Positions 1-8,132 of a DNA stretch of 64,000 bases are shown piece by piece. How positions within the stretch are numbered: position 1 is the first letter of the stretch; every line of letters starts with the position of its first letter. The stretch lies in NCBI RefSeq assembly GCF_014650915.1, contig NZ_BMVW01000011.1, forward strand, positions 1-64,000, given 5' to 3'. The notes below the pieces were generated by a model. The model was not told where the DNA came from. It did no database searches and worked only from the letters and a program-made list of their open reading frames with translations. The stretch is from Streptomyces poonensis. Its GTDB lineage: Bacteria; Actinomycetota; Actinomycetes; Streptomycetales; Streptomycetaceae. A program made the translations under genes and the position numbers.

Positions 1-407
1 ACCTTGGCGATGTTCTCGGCGTCGCCGCCGTACATCAGCGCGTAGCCGTTCTCCAGGCCCCACACGCCGCCGGAGACGCCGCAGTCGACGAAGCCGATGC
101 CCTTGGCGGCCAGCTCCTCGGCGTGCTTCTCGTCGTCCGTCCAGCGCGAGTTGCCGCCGTCCACGACCACGTCGCCGGGCTCCAGCAGCTGGGCCAGCTC
201 GTCGATGGTCGACTGGGTGGCGGCCCCGGCCGGCACCATCACCCACACCACGCGCGGGCCGCTGAGGCTGCCCACCAGCTCTTCCAGGCTGTGGACGTCG
301 GCGAGGTCCGGGTTGCGGTCGTATCCGATGACGGTGTGGCCGGCGCGGCGGATCCGCTCGCGCATGTTGCCGCCCATCTTGCCGAGGCCGACGAGACCGA
401 GCTCCAT
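1..407 (-). CDS. gnd: 6-phosphogluconate dehydrogenase (decarboxylating), 5' part only
   Basis: The first about 135 residues of a pentose-phosphate enzyme that oxidises and decarboxylates 6-phosphogluconate to ribulose 5-phosphate; the rest lies beyond the left edge. The Rossmann motif GLGKMGGN is at residues 8-14, the substrate loop DGGNS at 83-87 and VSGGVWG at 111-117. These fit the short (about 300 residue) bacterial Gnd type. The ATG at 407 is preceded by AAGGA about ten bases upstream. It follows dnaN in the same direction but is separated by a strong hairpin, so it is probably transcribed on its own. In Streptomyces gnd usually sits between dnaN and recF, which fits. Confidence 0.93.
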   Translation of the reverse strand, partial: MELGLVGLGKMGGNMRERIRRAGHTVIGYDRNPDLADVHSLEELVGSLSGPRVVWVMVPAGAATQSTIDELAQLLEPGDVVVDGGNSRWTDDEKHAEELAAKGIGFVDCGVSGGVWGLENGYALMYGGDAENIAK

Positions 408-534
408 CAGTTGTTCGTTCCTTAGGTTGCGACGTGGCATGAGGGCACTTCGTACCCGTGTCCGAGCCTAAACCCGGACGGTCACGCACACCTGTGGGCA
501 TACGCGCTCAGACGTAGGCTCCTACCTGCGGCTT

Positions 535-579
535 CGCCCTGTGGACGGCCCAGCGGTGCGCCGGGCCGTCCACAGGGCG
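535..579 (-). terminator. dnaN terminator whose stem is an inverted pair of DnaA-box-like sequences
   Basis: A perfect 17-bp stem (535-551 with 563-579) around an 11-base loop starts 16 bases past the dnaN stop codon. The arms contain TGTGGAC and GTCCACA, so the same sequence reads as two inverted DnaA-box cores. There is no clear T-tract, as is usual in Streptomyces. Confidence 0.7.
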
Positions 580-595
580 GGCGGCAGTGCACGGC

Positions 596-1726
596 TCAGC
601 CGCTGAGCCGCACCGGCATGATCAGGTACTTGTACGACTCGTCCGCCTCGGCGTCCACCGCGGGCTTGCCGCTGAGCAGCGCCGGCTTCGTGGACGTCGT
701 GAAGGACAGCTGGGCGACCGGGGAGTCGATGGCGCTCAGGCCGTCCAGCAGGAAGGTCGGGTTGAAGGCGATCGAGATGTCGTCGCCCTCCAGCTGCGCC
801 TCGACCCTTTCCACAGCCTGTGCGTCGTCGCTGGAGCCGGCCTCCAGGGTCAGCACGCCCTGCTCGAAGCTGAGCCGCACCGGGGTGTTCCGCTCGGCGA
901 CCAGGGCCACACGCTTGACGGCCTCCACGAAGGGGGCGGTCTCGATCACGGCGACCGAGTTGAACTCCGTCGGGAACAGCGTGCGGTACTTCGGGAGGTC
1001 GCCCTCCAGCAGACGCGTCGTCGTACGGCGGCCCGCGCCCTCGAAGCCGATCAGGCCCTCGCCCGCACCCGAGCCGGACAGCGCCAGGGTGACGCTGTCG
1101 CCGCTGGTGAGCGCCTTGGCGGTGTCCAGGAGCGTCTTGGCGGGCACCAGGGCGACCGCGGACGCCTCCGGGTTCTCCGGCTTCCACAGGAACTCGCGGA
1201 CCGCGAAGCGGTAGCGGTCGGTGGACGCCAGCGTGACCGTGTCGCCCTCGATCTCGATGCGCACACCGGTGAGCACCGGCAGCGTGTCGTCACGTCCGGC
1301 GGCGATGGCCACCTGCGCGGCGGCGGCCGCGAAGACCTCGCCCGGGACCGTGCCCGTCGCGTTCGGCATCTGCGGCAGCGCCGGGTACTCCTCCACAGGC
1401 AGGGTGTGGAGGGTGAACCGGGACGAGCCGCAGACCACGGTCGCCCGTACACCGTCTGTGGAGATCTCCACCGGCCGGTTGGGGAGGGCGCGGGAGATGT
1501 CGGCGAGGAGGCGGCCGGAGACGAGGACGGTGCCCTCCTCCTCGACCTCCGCCTCCACCGACACACGCGCGGAGACCTCGTAGTCGAAGCTCGAGAGGCT
1601 CAGCTGGCCTTCCTCGGCCTTCAGAAGGAGGCCGGCGAGGACAGGCGCCGGCGGACGGGCCGGGAGGCTGCGCGCCGCCCAGGCCACTGCCTCCGCGAGT
1701 ACGTCGCGTTCCACCCGGATCTTCAC
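596..1726 (-). CDS. dnaN: DNA polymerase III sliding clamp (beta subunit)
   Basis: Ring-shaped processivity clamp that tethers the replicative polymerase to DNA and recruits other repair and replication proteins. The 376-residue product has the usual family length and three clamp repeats, ending in YLIMPVRLSG, the typical C-terminus. The reading frame is open far upstream into oriC, but the GTG at 1726 (VKIRVERD) is chosen because GGAGGCGG lies five bases before it and the product then matches the family N-terminus. It lies across oriC from dnaA in the same direction, the standard actinobacterial arrangement. Confidence 0.97.
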   Translation of the reverse strand: MKIRVERDVLAEAVAWAARSLPARPPAPVLAGLLLKAEEGQLSLSSFDYEVSARVSVEAEVEEEGTVLVSGRLLADISRALPNRPVEISTDGVRATVVCGSSRFTLHTLPVEEYPALPQMPNATGTVPGEVFAAAAAQVAIAAGRDDTLPVLTGVRIEIEGDTVTLASTDRYRFAVREFLWKPENPEASAVALVPAKTLLDTAKALTSGDSVTLALSGSGAGEGLIGFEGAGRRTTTRLLEGDLPKYRTLFPTEFNSVAVIETAPFVEAVKRVALVAERNTPVRLSFEQGVLTLEAGSSDDAQAVERVEAQLEGDDISIAFNPTFLLDGLSAIDSPVAQLSFTTSTKPALLSGKPAVDAEADESYKYLIMPVRLSG

Positions 1727-1959
1727 CGTAAGCCGCCTCCTGCTGTTGCCGGCGCTTCTCGCCCTGCTTGGTCTTCGTCGTCTGACTCGGTGTCGTCGGT
1801 CCCTGCGGAGGGAAGGACACCGGGGAACAGTCTGACGCACTGCACTGACAGTAGGAGCCTCTCGGGTCAAGTCGTGATCCGCGGCAGTCGGACGCCGAAG
1901 AGCGAGTTGTGCACAGGGCCCTCTTCGAAACGAATTCCCCGCTCTCTCTAGTCGGGAGT

Positions 1960-2490
1960 AGTAGTAGGGCCTGTGGATACCGTGGATAACCGCGTTTGCG
2001 CAGGTCAGACAGGAGATTTTGTCCACGGGCCCTGTGGGTGCGGGCGGTGGACAACCGGGTGTCTCTGTGGAGAACAGAAAGTTCTGCACACCCCATGCAC
2101 AGCCTCGGGGCACTTCTCCCCAGCGGCGTCCCCAGATTTACCCGTCTTTCCCACAGCCCAACCCGGCACCCTCATGTGACGCCTTTCACTCGACGCGGTG
2201 AGGGCGGGCGCTGTGTTGCCGAACAGTGGACAGTCATGTGGAGAAGCCGGTGATCGCTGGGGACAACGGGCCGCAGCCTGTGGGAAGTCGGTGGACAACT
2301 CCGTGCACAGCCTGTGGATCCTGAGGTTGTCCACAGGCTGTGGAGATCGTTCGTCCACCAATCCACAAGTAGCTGACCTGCCCTGATGGTCTCTCAACAG
2401 GTCCGCCTGTGGACACGATCTGTATAACTCCCGAGTCCCCAGGTTGTGGACGCCGGAAAGTGACCAAATCTGTGGAGAGCGGCCGTAACT
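1960..2490. other. oriC: Chromosomal origin of replication oriC with about 20 DnaA boxes
   Basis: The dnaA-dnaN gap (1727-2842) holds a dense array of 9-mers close to the Streptomyces DnaA box TTGTCCACA, in both orientations. A perfect copy is at 2327-2335. Near copies are at 1972-1980, 1981-1989, 2019-2027, 2046-2054, 2066-2074, 2082-2090, 2147-2155, 2225-2233, 2237-2245, 2279-2287, 2290-2298, 2313-2321, 2339-2347, 2351-2359, 2359-2367, 2408-2416, 2445-2453 and 2471-2479. The cluster at 2279-2367 is the tightest. Known Streptomyces origins have about 19 boxes in this position and lack a strong AT-rich unwinding element; none is obvious here. 1727-1959 should carry the dnaN promoter, which I could not place. 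Confidence 0.95.
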
Positions 2491-2664
2491 CCGCAGGTAA
2501 TCGAACAGGGTGGGGCGCAAGAGGGGCCGAGGGGGTGCGGGGAGGGGCAGTGGGCTGGGGCTGAGACGCCGACCGGAGGCCACTCCTGGGGCCGCGCAAG
2601 GCACTGCCGGAGCCGCAGAGGAGCGCTGCATGGGCCGTTCCAGGGACGCCGCATGGGCCCCCAG

Positions 2665-2726
2665 GCCCCTGCGTGGGGCAACCTAAGCCCCTGCACGGGC
2701 CACCCAGGCCTGGCATGAGCCCCTGC
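2665..2726. repeat. Three copies of GCCCCTGC beside oriC
   Basis: The octamer GCCCCTGC occurs at 2665-2672, 2687-2694 and 2719-2726 on the + strand, the first followed by GTGGGGC so that it can fold into a small hairpin. The repeats lie in the non-coding stretch between the DnaA boxes and the 3' end of dnaA. Function unknown; it may be chance in GC-rich DNA. Confidence 0.45.
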
Positions 2727-2769
2727 AGTGCGCTTCCGCCAAGGGACGACAGGGCGGGAGAGAAGGCAA

Positions 2770-2800
2770 GGGCGCCCCCGCATCCCTGCCGGAGGCGCCC
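2770..2800 (-). terminator. Probable dnaA terminator
   Basis: Read on the minus strand, an inverted repeat GGGCGCC/GGCGCCC (2770-2776 and 2794-2800), extended inside by CCG/CGG, is followed by TTGCCTTCTCT. It begins about 40 bases past the dnaA stop codon. Confidence 0.55.
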
Positions 2801-2842
2801 CATGGCGTGACGACGGCGTGTGCCGGTGTGAGACGGCCCGCG

Positions 2843-4780
2843 TCAGCCGTTCTTGATGCGGTTCGTGAGCTCGGTGACCTGGTTGTAGATGGAGCGGCGC
2901 TCGGCCATGAGCGCGCGGATCTTCCGGTCGGCGTGCATCACCGTGGTGTGGTCGCGGTTGCCGAACTGTGCGCCGATCTTGGGCAGCGACAGATCGGTGA
3001 GCTCGCGGCACAGGTACATGGCGATCTGCCGGGCCGTCACCAGGGCGCGGCCGCGGGACGTGCCGCACAGGTCCTCGACCGTCAGCCCGAAGTAGTCGGC
3101 GGTCGCGGCCATGATGGCGGTCGCCGTGATCTCGGGCGCCGCGTTCTCCCCACCGGGGATCAGGTCCTTGAGGACGATCTCGGTGAGGCCCAGGTCCACG
3201 GGCTGGCGGTTGAGCGACGCGAACGCCGTCACCCGGATCAGCGCGCCCTCCAGCTCACGGATGTTGCGGGAGATGCGGGAGGCGATGAACTCCAGCACCT
3301 CCGGCGGGGCGTTGAGCTGTTCCTGCACCGCCTTTTTACGGAGGATCGCGATGCGCGTCTCCAGCTCCGGCGGCTGGACGTCCGTGATCAGGCCCCACTC
3401 GAAACGGTTCCGCAACCGGTCCTCCAGCGTGACCAGCTGCTTGGGCGGCCGGTCACTGGAGAGCACGATCTGCTTGTTCGCGTTGTGGAGCGTGTTGAAC
3501 GTGTGGAAGAACTCCTCCTGCGTCGACTCCTTGTCCGCGAGGAACTGGATGTCGTCGACGAGCAGGATGTCCATCTCCCGGTACCGCTTGCGGAAGCTGT
3601 CGCCCTTGCCGTCGCGGATCGAGTTGATGAACTCGTTGGTGAACTCCTCCGAGCTCACGTAGCGCACGCGCGTACCCGGGTACAGGCTGCGCGCGTAGTG
3701 CCCGATCGCGTGCAGCAGGTGCGTCTTGCCGAGCCCCGACTCCCCGTAGATGAACAGCGGGTTGTACGCCTTCGCCGGCGCCTCGGCCACCGCCACGGCG
3801 GCCGCGTGCGCGAAGCGGTTGGAGGCCCCGATGACGAAGGTGTCGAAGAGGTACTTCGGGTTGAGACGGGCCGTGGGCTCGCCCGGGCCCGTCGCCGGCG
3901 CGGGCTGCGCGGCCAGCGGGCCGGGCGCGCCGCTGGAGGCGGGCAGCGACGAGCCGACGGGGCCGCCGCGGTGCACGTGGCCGGAGCCCGGAGGCGGATC
4001 GGGAAGCTCGCGGCGGTCGGAGCGGCCCTGGTCGTAGTCGGGACGCCCCTGGTCGTAGTCGGGACGGCTCTGCTCGTAGTCACCGCGCGCCTGCTCGTAG
4101 TCCGCGCGCGCGGAGTCGTACTCCGGCCGTTGCTGCTCGTACGGCGGCCGCTCCATCGACTGCGGGCGGTAGTCCTGCGGGCGCGACGCGTACAGGTCGC
4201 GCTCGGGGAAACCGAGCCGCTGCTGTTGCCAGCCGTAGTCGTCCTGCGCCGGCCGCGGCCAGGCGCCGGGCTCGGGGCGCTGGTAGTCGCCCGGGTACGC
4301 GGGACGGGCGGTCGGCAGCTGGTCGCCGGGCCCGCCGGAGTGCTGTTCGGGGCGGCCGGGCGCGCGGTCGTCGGAGCGGTGGCGGCCGTAGCTGTCGTAC
4401 GGCTGGCGGCCCTGCCCGTCGTACGCGTCGTGGTGCTGTCCCGGCGGAGGAAGCTCGGGTTCCTCGTAGCGCGACGGGGCAGGCGGAGGGGAGGCGGGCT
4501 CGCCCATCGAACTGTCGACGGTGATCGCGATACGGATCGGCCGGCCGCACTCACGGGTCAGGCCCTCGCTGACGGCCGGTGCGAGGCGGCCCTCCAGTAC
4601 GCCCTTGGCGAACTCGTTCGGCACGGCCAGCAGCGCGGTGTCCGCGACCAGCGCGAGCGGCTGGCAGCGTCTGATCCAGTGCTCGTCCTTCGCCTCGACG
4701 CCCTGACCGCGGCCCTCACCGAGAAGGTGCTCCAGTACGCGTGGCCACACTGCGGCAAGATCGGCAGGTACGTCAGCCAC
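2843..4780 (-). CDS. dnaA: Chromosomal replication initiator protein DnaA
   Basis: ATP-dependent initiator that binds the boxes in the adjacent oriC and opens it. The 645-residue protein has domain I at the N-terminus (about 1-80) and a long low-complexity domain II (about 85-300) rich in D, E, Q, R, Y and P with YDQGRPD-type repeats. The AAA+ domain follows with Walker A GESGLGKT at 346-353 and Walker B LLVDD near 406-410. The C-terminal DNA-binding domain has the signature DHTTVMHADRKI at about 610-621. The long domain II is typical of Streptomyces (about 650 residues versus about 450 in most bacteria). GTG at 4780 is chosen because MADVPADL is the usual start; the frame is open further upstream without homology. 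DnaA boxes upstream suggest autoregulation. Confidence 0.97.
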   Translation of the reverse strand: MADVPADLAAVWPRVLEHLLGEGRGQGVEAKDEHWIRRCQPLALVADTALLAVPNEFAKGVLEGRLAPAVSEGLTRECGRPIRIAITVDSSMGEPASPPPAPSRYEEPELPPPGQHHDAYDGQGRQPYDSYGRHRSDDRAPGRPEQHSGGPGDQLPTARPAYPGDYQRPEPGAWPRPAQDDYGWQQQRLGFPERDLYASRPQDYRPQSMERPPYEQQRPEYDSARADYEQARGDYEQSRPDYDQGRPDYDQGRSDRRELPDPPPGSGHVHRGGPVGSSLPASSGAPGPLAAQPAPATGPGEPTARLNPKYLFDTFVIGASNRFAHAAAVAVAEAPAKAYNPLFIYGESGLGKTHLLHAIGHYARSLYPGTRVRYVSSEEFTNEFINSIRDGKGDSFRKRYREMDILLVDDIQFLADKESTQEEFFHTFNTLHNANKQIVLSSDRPPKQLVTLEDRLRNRFEWGLITDVQPPELETRIAILRKKAVQEQLNAPPEVLEFIASRISRNIRELEGALIRVTAFASLNRQPVDLGLTEIVLKDLIPGGENAAPEITATAIMAATADYFGLTVEDLCGTSRGRALVTARQIAMYLCRELTDLSLPKIGAQFGNRDHTTVMHADRKIRALMAERRSIYNQVTELTNRIKNG

Positions 4781-4940
4781 AGGGCACGCTCTCTCACGGG
4801 GTCCCTCGAACGTGTGGTTAAGGGACGGGTCGGGATGTGGGTCGGGTGGGCGGGTCGGGAACGAAACAGCCGGGGCAGGGAGAAGGGAACGAATCGGAGT
4901 CCAGCCACGGTAGTCAGGGCGACCGGTGCGGTTCAAGTTG

Positions 4941-4961
4941 TTGTCCCCAGCCTGTGGACAG
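4941..4961. promoter_or_regulatory. Two oppositely oriented DnaA boxes in the dnaA promoter region
   Basis: TTGTCCCCA (4941-4949) and TGTGGACAG (4953-4961) each differ from TTGTCCACA or its complement by one base and face each other 3 bp apart, 160 bp upstream of the dnaA start. A pair of closely spaced boxes in the dnaA promoter is known for Streptomyces and serves autorepression. The remainder of the 4781-5204 gap holds the divergent dnaA and rpmH promoters. Confidence 0.75.
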
Positions 4962-4982
4962 TGTCCCCCAGTGGTCTCCGGT

Positions 4983-5012
4983 TTGACCGGATGGCGTAGT
5001 CGCGCGTACCGT
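4983..5012 (+). promoter_or_regulatory. Candidate vegetative promoter toward rpmH
   Basis: TTGACC (4983-4988), an 18-base spacer and TACCGT (5007-5012) resemble a HrdB-type promoter. It would give a leader of about 185 bases for rpmH, so further promoters nearer the gene are likely. Confidence 0.4.
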
Positions 5013-5204
5013 AACCAGGTCGAGTTGTCGATGGCTGCTGCCGCCTGCCTCCGATGGGCATAGATCACGCACCAGTGCTCTCACCAGGGCACATAACTGT
5101 GATCGGGAAGCGGTGCACTCGGGCGTAATGCGAGCTACTCGTGGGCGCACGGTGACAGCCAGGCGACACCCCGCCACCCTTCGAGTCATTACTGGAGCCC
5201 CCGA

Positions 5205-5342
5205 GTGAGCAAGCGCACCTTCCAGCCGAACAACCGTCGTCGCGCGAAGACCCACGGCTTCCGGCTGCGGATGCGCACCCGTGCCGGCCGCGCGATTCTC
5301 GCGTCCCGCCGTGGCAAGGGTCGCGCCCGCCTGTCCGCCTGA
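5205..5342 (+). CDS. rpmH: 50S ribosomal protein L34
   Basis: A 45-residue, highly basic protein of the large ribosomal subunit. The sequence begins VSKRTFQPNNRRRAKTHGF, the family hallmark, and has the full normal length. The GTG start at 5205 follows ACTGGAG. It begins the rightward rpmH-rnpA-yidD-yidC-khpB string, divergent from dnaA, an arrangement conserved across bacteria. Confidence 0.97.
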   Translation: MSKRTFQPNNRRRAKTHGFRLRMRTRAGRAILASRRGKGRARLSA

Positions 5343-5360
5343 TCGCGTACAGGTCATGAC

Positions 5361-5732
5361 GTGCTGCCCACCGAGAACCGGCTGAGGCGGCGCGAGGACT
5401 TCGCGACCGCGGTACGCCGAGGGCGCCGGGCCGGACGCCCGCTCCTCGTCGTCCACCTTCGCAGCGGTAACACGGACCCGCACGCGCCTGGGGAGAGCGC
5501 TCCCTCGACGCGTGCGGGTTTCGTCGTGAGCAAGGCCGTGGGCGGAGCGGTCATACGCAACAAGGTGAAGCGAAGGCTTCGCCATCTGATGCGTGAGCGA
5601 GTGGCCCTGCTGCCCCCCGGTAGCCTGGTAGTCGTACGAGCGCTGCCCGGTGCGGGCGACGCCGACCACGCAGAACTGGCCCGAGACCTGGATGCCGCCC
5701 TCCAGCGGCTGAGGGGAGGGGGCGCGCGATGA
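5361..5732 (+). CDS. rnpA: Ribonuclease P protein component
   Basis: Protein subunit that helps the RNase P ribozyme process the 5' ends of tRNA precursors. The 123-residue product starts with the family pattern LPTENRLRRREDF and carries the RNR-type basic signature RNKVKRRLRHLMRE around residues 60-75 that contacts the RNA. GTG at 5361 lies 18 bases after rpmH, and the 3' end overlaps yidD by four bases, so translation is probably coupled. Confidence 0.95.
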   Translation: MLPTENRLRRREDFATAVRRGRRAGRPLLVVHLRSGNTDPHAPGESAPSTRAGFVVSKAVGGAVIRNKVKRRLRHLMRERVALLPPGSLVVVRALPGAGDADHAELARDLDAALQRLRGGGAR

Positions 5733-6094
5733 AGTACCCGCTGCTGGCGCTGATCAAGCTGTACCAGTGGATCATCAGCCCGCTGCTCGGGCCGGTGTGC
5801 AAGTACTACCCGTCGTGCTCCCACTACGGCTTCCAGGCCATCGACCGGCACGGTGCGGTCAAGGGAACAGCACTGACCGCCTGGCGCATCCTCCGCTGCA
5901 ATCCGTGGTCGCTCGGCGGCGTGGACCACGTCCCGCCGCGCAAGCGTCCGCGGTGGCACGAAATGCTGCGCAGCGCTTGGCGCGCACGCAAGGGCGGGCC
6001 CTCCGCCGCCGACCCGGCCATCGAGAGGCATGGGGTAACCGACCGCCCCTCGAGCCCGGCCGCAGAGACCCCGTCCCATGCCCAAGGAGCATGA
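5729..6094 (+). CDS. yidD: Membrane protein insertion efficiency factor YidD
   Basis: Small membrane-associated protein thought to assist YidC-dependent insertion of membrane proteins. Residues 1-40 hold the family core, with an amphipathic helix (LLALIKLYQWIISPLLG) followed by CKYYPSCSHYGFQAI, then NPWSLGGVDHVP. The C-terminal 40 residues are a variable hydrophilic tail common in actinobacteria. The ATG overlaps the end of rnpA (ATGA) and yidC begins four bases after its stop. Confidence 0.93.
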   Translation: MKYPLLALIKLYQWIISPLLGPVCKYYPSCSHYGFQAIDRHGAVKGTALTAWRILRCNPWSLGGVDHVPPRKRPRWHEMLRSAWRARKGGPSAADPAIERHGVTDRPSSPAAETPSHAQGA

Positions 6095-6097
6095 TTA

Positions 6098-7384
6098 GTG
6101 GACACGATTGCCAGCTTCTTCAGCTTCATCACCACACCCGTCTCGTGGATCATCGTTCAGTTCCACAAGCTGTACGGTGCGATCTTCGGCCCCGATACGG
6201 GATGGGCCTGGGGTCTGTCCATCGTGTCCCTGGTGATCCTGATCCGTATCTGCCTGATCCCGCTCTTCGTGAAGCAGATCAAGGCGACCCGGGCGATGCA
6301 GACGCTCCAGCCCGAGATGAAGAAGATCCAGGAGCGCTACAAGAACGACAAGCAGCGTCAGTCCGAAGAGATGATGAAGCTGTACAAGGAGACGGGTACC
6401 AACCCGCTCTCCTCGTGCCTTCCCATCCTGGCGCAGTCGCCGTTCTTCTTCGCCCTGTACCACGTGCTCAACAGCATCGCGTCGAACGACACGATCGGCG
6501 TGATCAATGACAGCCTGCTGCGGAGCGCGCAGAAGGCGCACATCTTCGGCGCCCCGCTCGCGGCCAAGTTCATGGACAGCGAGGACAAGGTCGAGGCCCT
6601 GAACGCCTCGCTGACGGACGTCCGCATCGTCACCGCGCTGATGATCGTCCTGATGTCGTTCTCGCAGTTCTACACGCAGCGCCAGCTGATGACGAAGAAC
6701 GTCGACACCACGGTGAAGACGCCGTTCATGCAGCAGCAGAAGATGCTGATGTACGTCTTCCCGATCATCTTCGCCGTCTTCGGCATCAACTTCCCGGTCG
6801 GTGTCCTCGTCTACTGGCTGACCACGAACGTGTGGACCATGGGCCAGCAGATGTACGTCATCCACAACAACCCGACCCCGGGTTCCAAGGCTCAGGCGTC
6901 CTACCTGGAGCGCCTGCAGAAGCACGTCGTGAACCGCGGCGGGACCCGCAACCGCCGTGAGCGCGCCATCGTCAAGGCCATCGTCACCAAGGGCCGTGAC
7001 CGCAACGAGTTCGAGCGCAAGTTCATCAACGGCCTGAACAAGGCCGGTCTCGCCGCCCAGACCGACGGCACTGTGACGAAGAGCGAGGTCGCGGCCGTGG
7101 CCGCCGCCGAGGACGGCACCCCGACCACGGACGTCCCGAAGCGCCAGCAGCCCAAGCGGCAGACCAAGTCCCAGCGCCAGTCCGGCGGGCCCAAGGCCGC
7201 GGGCGCCGGCGAGGAGACGCAGTCCTCCGACCCGTCGCTCAGCAAGTCGGACGAGCCGCAGGACGCCAAGCCGGCCGGCGCCGCCAAGAAGGCCACGCCC
7301 AAGCCGGGCAACGGCACCCGCAGCAAGGCGCAGTCCGGTCAGCGCAAGGGCCAGCAGCGGCCCAAGTCCCCGTCCAAGAAGTAA
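6098..7384 (+). CDS. yidC: Membrane protein insertase YidC (Oxa1 family)
   Basis: Polytopic membrane insertase acting with or without SecYEG. The 428-residue protein lacks the large periplasmic domain of Gram-negative YidC, as expected for a Gram-positive. A first membrane segment lies near 10-50, a charged cytoplasmic hairpin (MKKIQERYKNDKQRQSEE) near 75-95, and further membrane segments at about 110-130, 180-205 and 225-250. The last about 170 residues are Lys/Gln/Ala-rich and probably ribosome-contacting. GTG at 6098 is used. It follows yidD directly and precedes khpB. Confidence 0.95.
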   Translation: MDTIASFFSFITTPVSWIIVQFHKLYGAIFGPDTGWAWGLSIVSLVILIRICLIPLFVKQIKATRAMQTLQPEMKKIQERYKNDKQRQSEEMMKLYKETGTNPLSSCLPILAQSPFFFALYHVLNSIASNDTIGVINDSLLRSAQKAHIFGAPLAAKFMDSEDKVEALNASLTDVRIVTALMIVLMSFSQFYTQRQLMTKNVDTTVKTPFMQQQKMLMYVFPIIFAVFGINFPVGVLVYWLTTNVWTMGQQMYVIHNNPTPGSKAQASYLERLQKHVVNRGGTRNRRERAIVKAIVTKGRDRNEFERKFINGLNKAGLAAQTDGTVTKSEVAAVAAAEDGTPTTDVPKRQQPKRQTKSQRQSGGPKAAGAGEETQSSDPSLSKSDEPQDAKPAGAAKKATPKPGNGTRSKAQSGQRKGQQRPKSPSKK

Positions 7385-7399
7385 GAAGGAGTCCATCCC

Positions 7400-7912
7400 G
7401 TGACGGAAGGCACCACCTCCGCCGCCACCGAGGGTGGCGACACCCTCACCCGCCTGGAGCAGGAGGGGGAGATCGCGGCGGACTACCTCGAGGGTCTGCT
7501 GGACATCGCCGATCTCGACGGCGACATCGACATGGACGTCGAGGCCGACCGTGCGTCCGTCTCGATCATCAGTGACACGGGCAGCCGCGACCTGCAGAAG
7601 CTGGTTGGCCGGGACGGTGAGGTGCTCGAGGCGCTGCAGGAGCTCACGCGCCTGGCCGTCCACCGGGAGACCGGTGACCGCAGCCGTCTGATGCTGGACA
7701 TCGCCGGCTACCGCGCCAAGAAGCGTGCCGAGCTCTCCGAGCTGGGTGCCAAGGCCGCGGCCGAGGCCAAGAGCTCCGGTGAGCCCGTGAAGATGAAGCC
7801 GATGACGCCGTTCGAGCGCAAGGTCGTGCACGACGCGGTCAAGGCCGCGGGACTGCGCAGTGAGTCCGAGGGCGAGGAGCCGCAGCGCTTCGTCGTCGTA
7901 CTGCCCGCCTGA
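7400..7912 (+). CDS. khpB: Jag/KhpB family RNA-binding protein (KH-R3H)
   Basis: Single-stranded nucleic-acid-binding protein of 170 residues, usually partnered with KhpA and linked to envelope processes through mRNA binding. A KH domain occupies about 60-110 (LVGRDGEVLEALQELTRL contains the loop) and an R3H domain about 110-170 with RSRLMLDIAGYR and the C-terminal RFVVVLP. An N-terminal acidic stretch (about 20-50) resembles the Jag-N region in reduced form. AAGGAG precedes the GTG. It is the last gene of the rpmH string, before a terminator. Confidence 0.92.
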   Translation: MTEGTTSAATEGGDTLTRLEQEGEIAADYLEGLLDIADLDGDIDMDVEADRASVSIISDTGSRDLQKLVGRDGEVLEALQELTRLAVHRETGDRSRLMLDIAGYRAKKRAELSELGAKAAAEAKSSGEPVKMKPMTPFERKVVHDAVKAAGLRSESEGEEPQRFVVVLPA

Positions 7913-7966
7913 GGCGTGCTGCGTATGTGAGGCGTACGCCGCCTGATGCGGTGCATGCGTTTCTCC

Positions 7967-7993
7967 GGCCCCGCCTGTTGCGCAGGCGGGGCC
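7967..7993 (+). terminator. Terminator after khpB
   Basis: An 11-bp perfect stem GGCCCCGCCTG/CAGGCGGGGCC (7967-7977, 7983-7993) with loop TTGCG, followed by GAAACTTTGT. Confidence 0.8.
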
Positions 7994-8132
7994 GAAACTT
8001 TGTCAGCCTGATAGTCCTTGACCTGTCAGTCTGATGGTCCCTGCCGGCTGCTGGAGGCCTGGCAGCCGGTGTCCCTGATAGCTCTGGTGGTCAGCGCCCA
8101 GCGCGCTTGTGCGGTACGGAAGGACGGTCCCC

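Noticed and set aside
8008..8060. Imperfect repeat around TCAGCCTGATAGTCC and TCAGTCTGATGGTCC before rsmG
   Set aside because: Two degenerate copies without a clear operator geometry; left unassigned.
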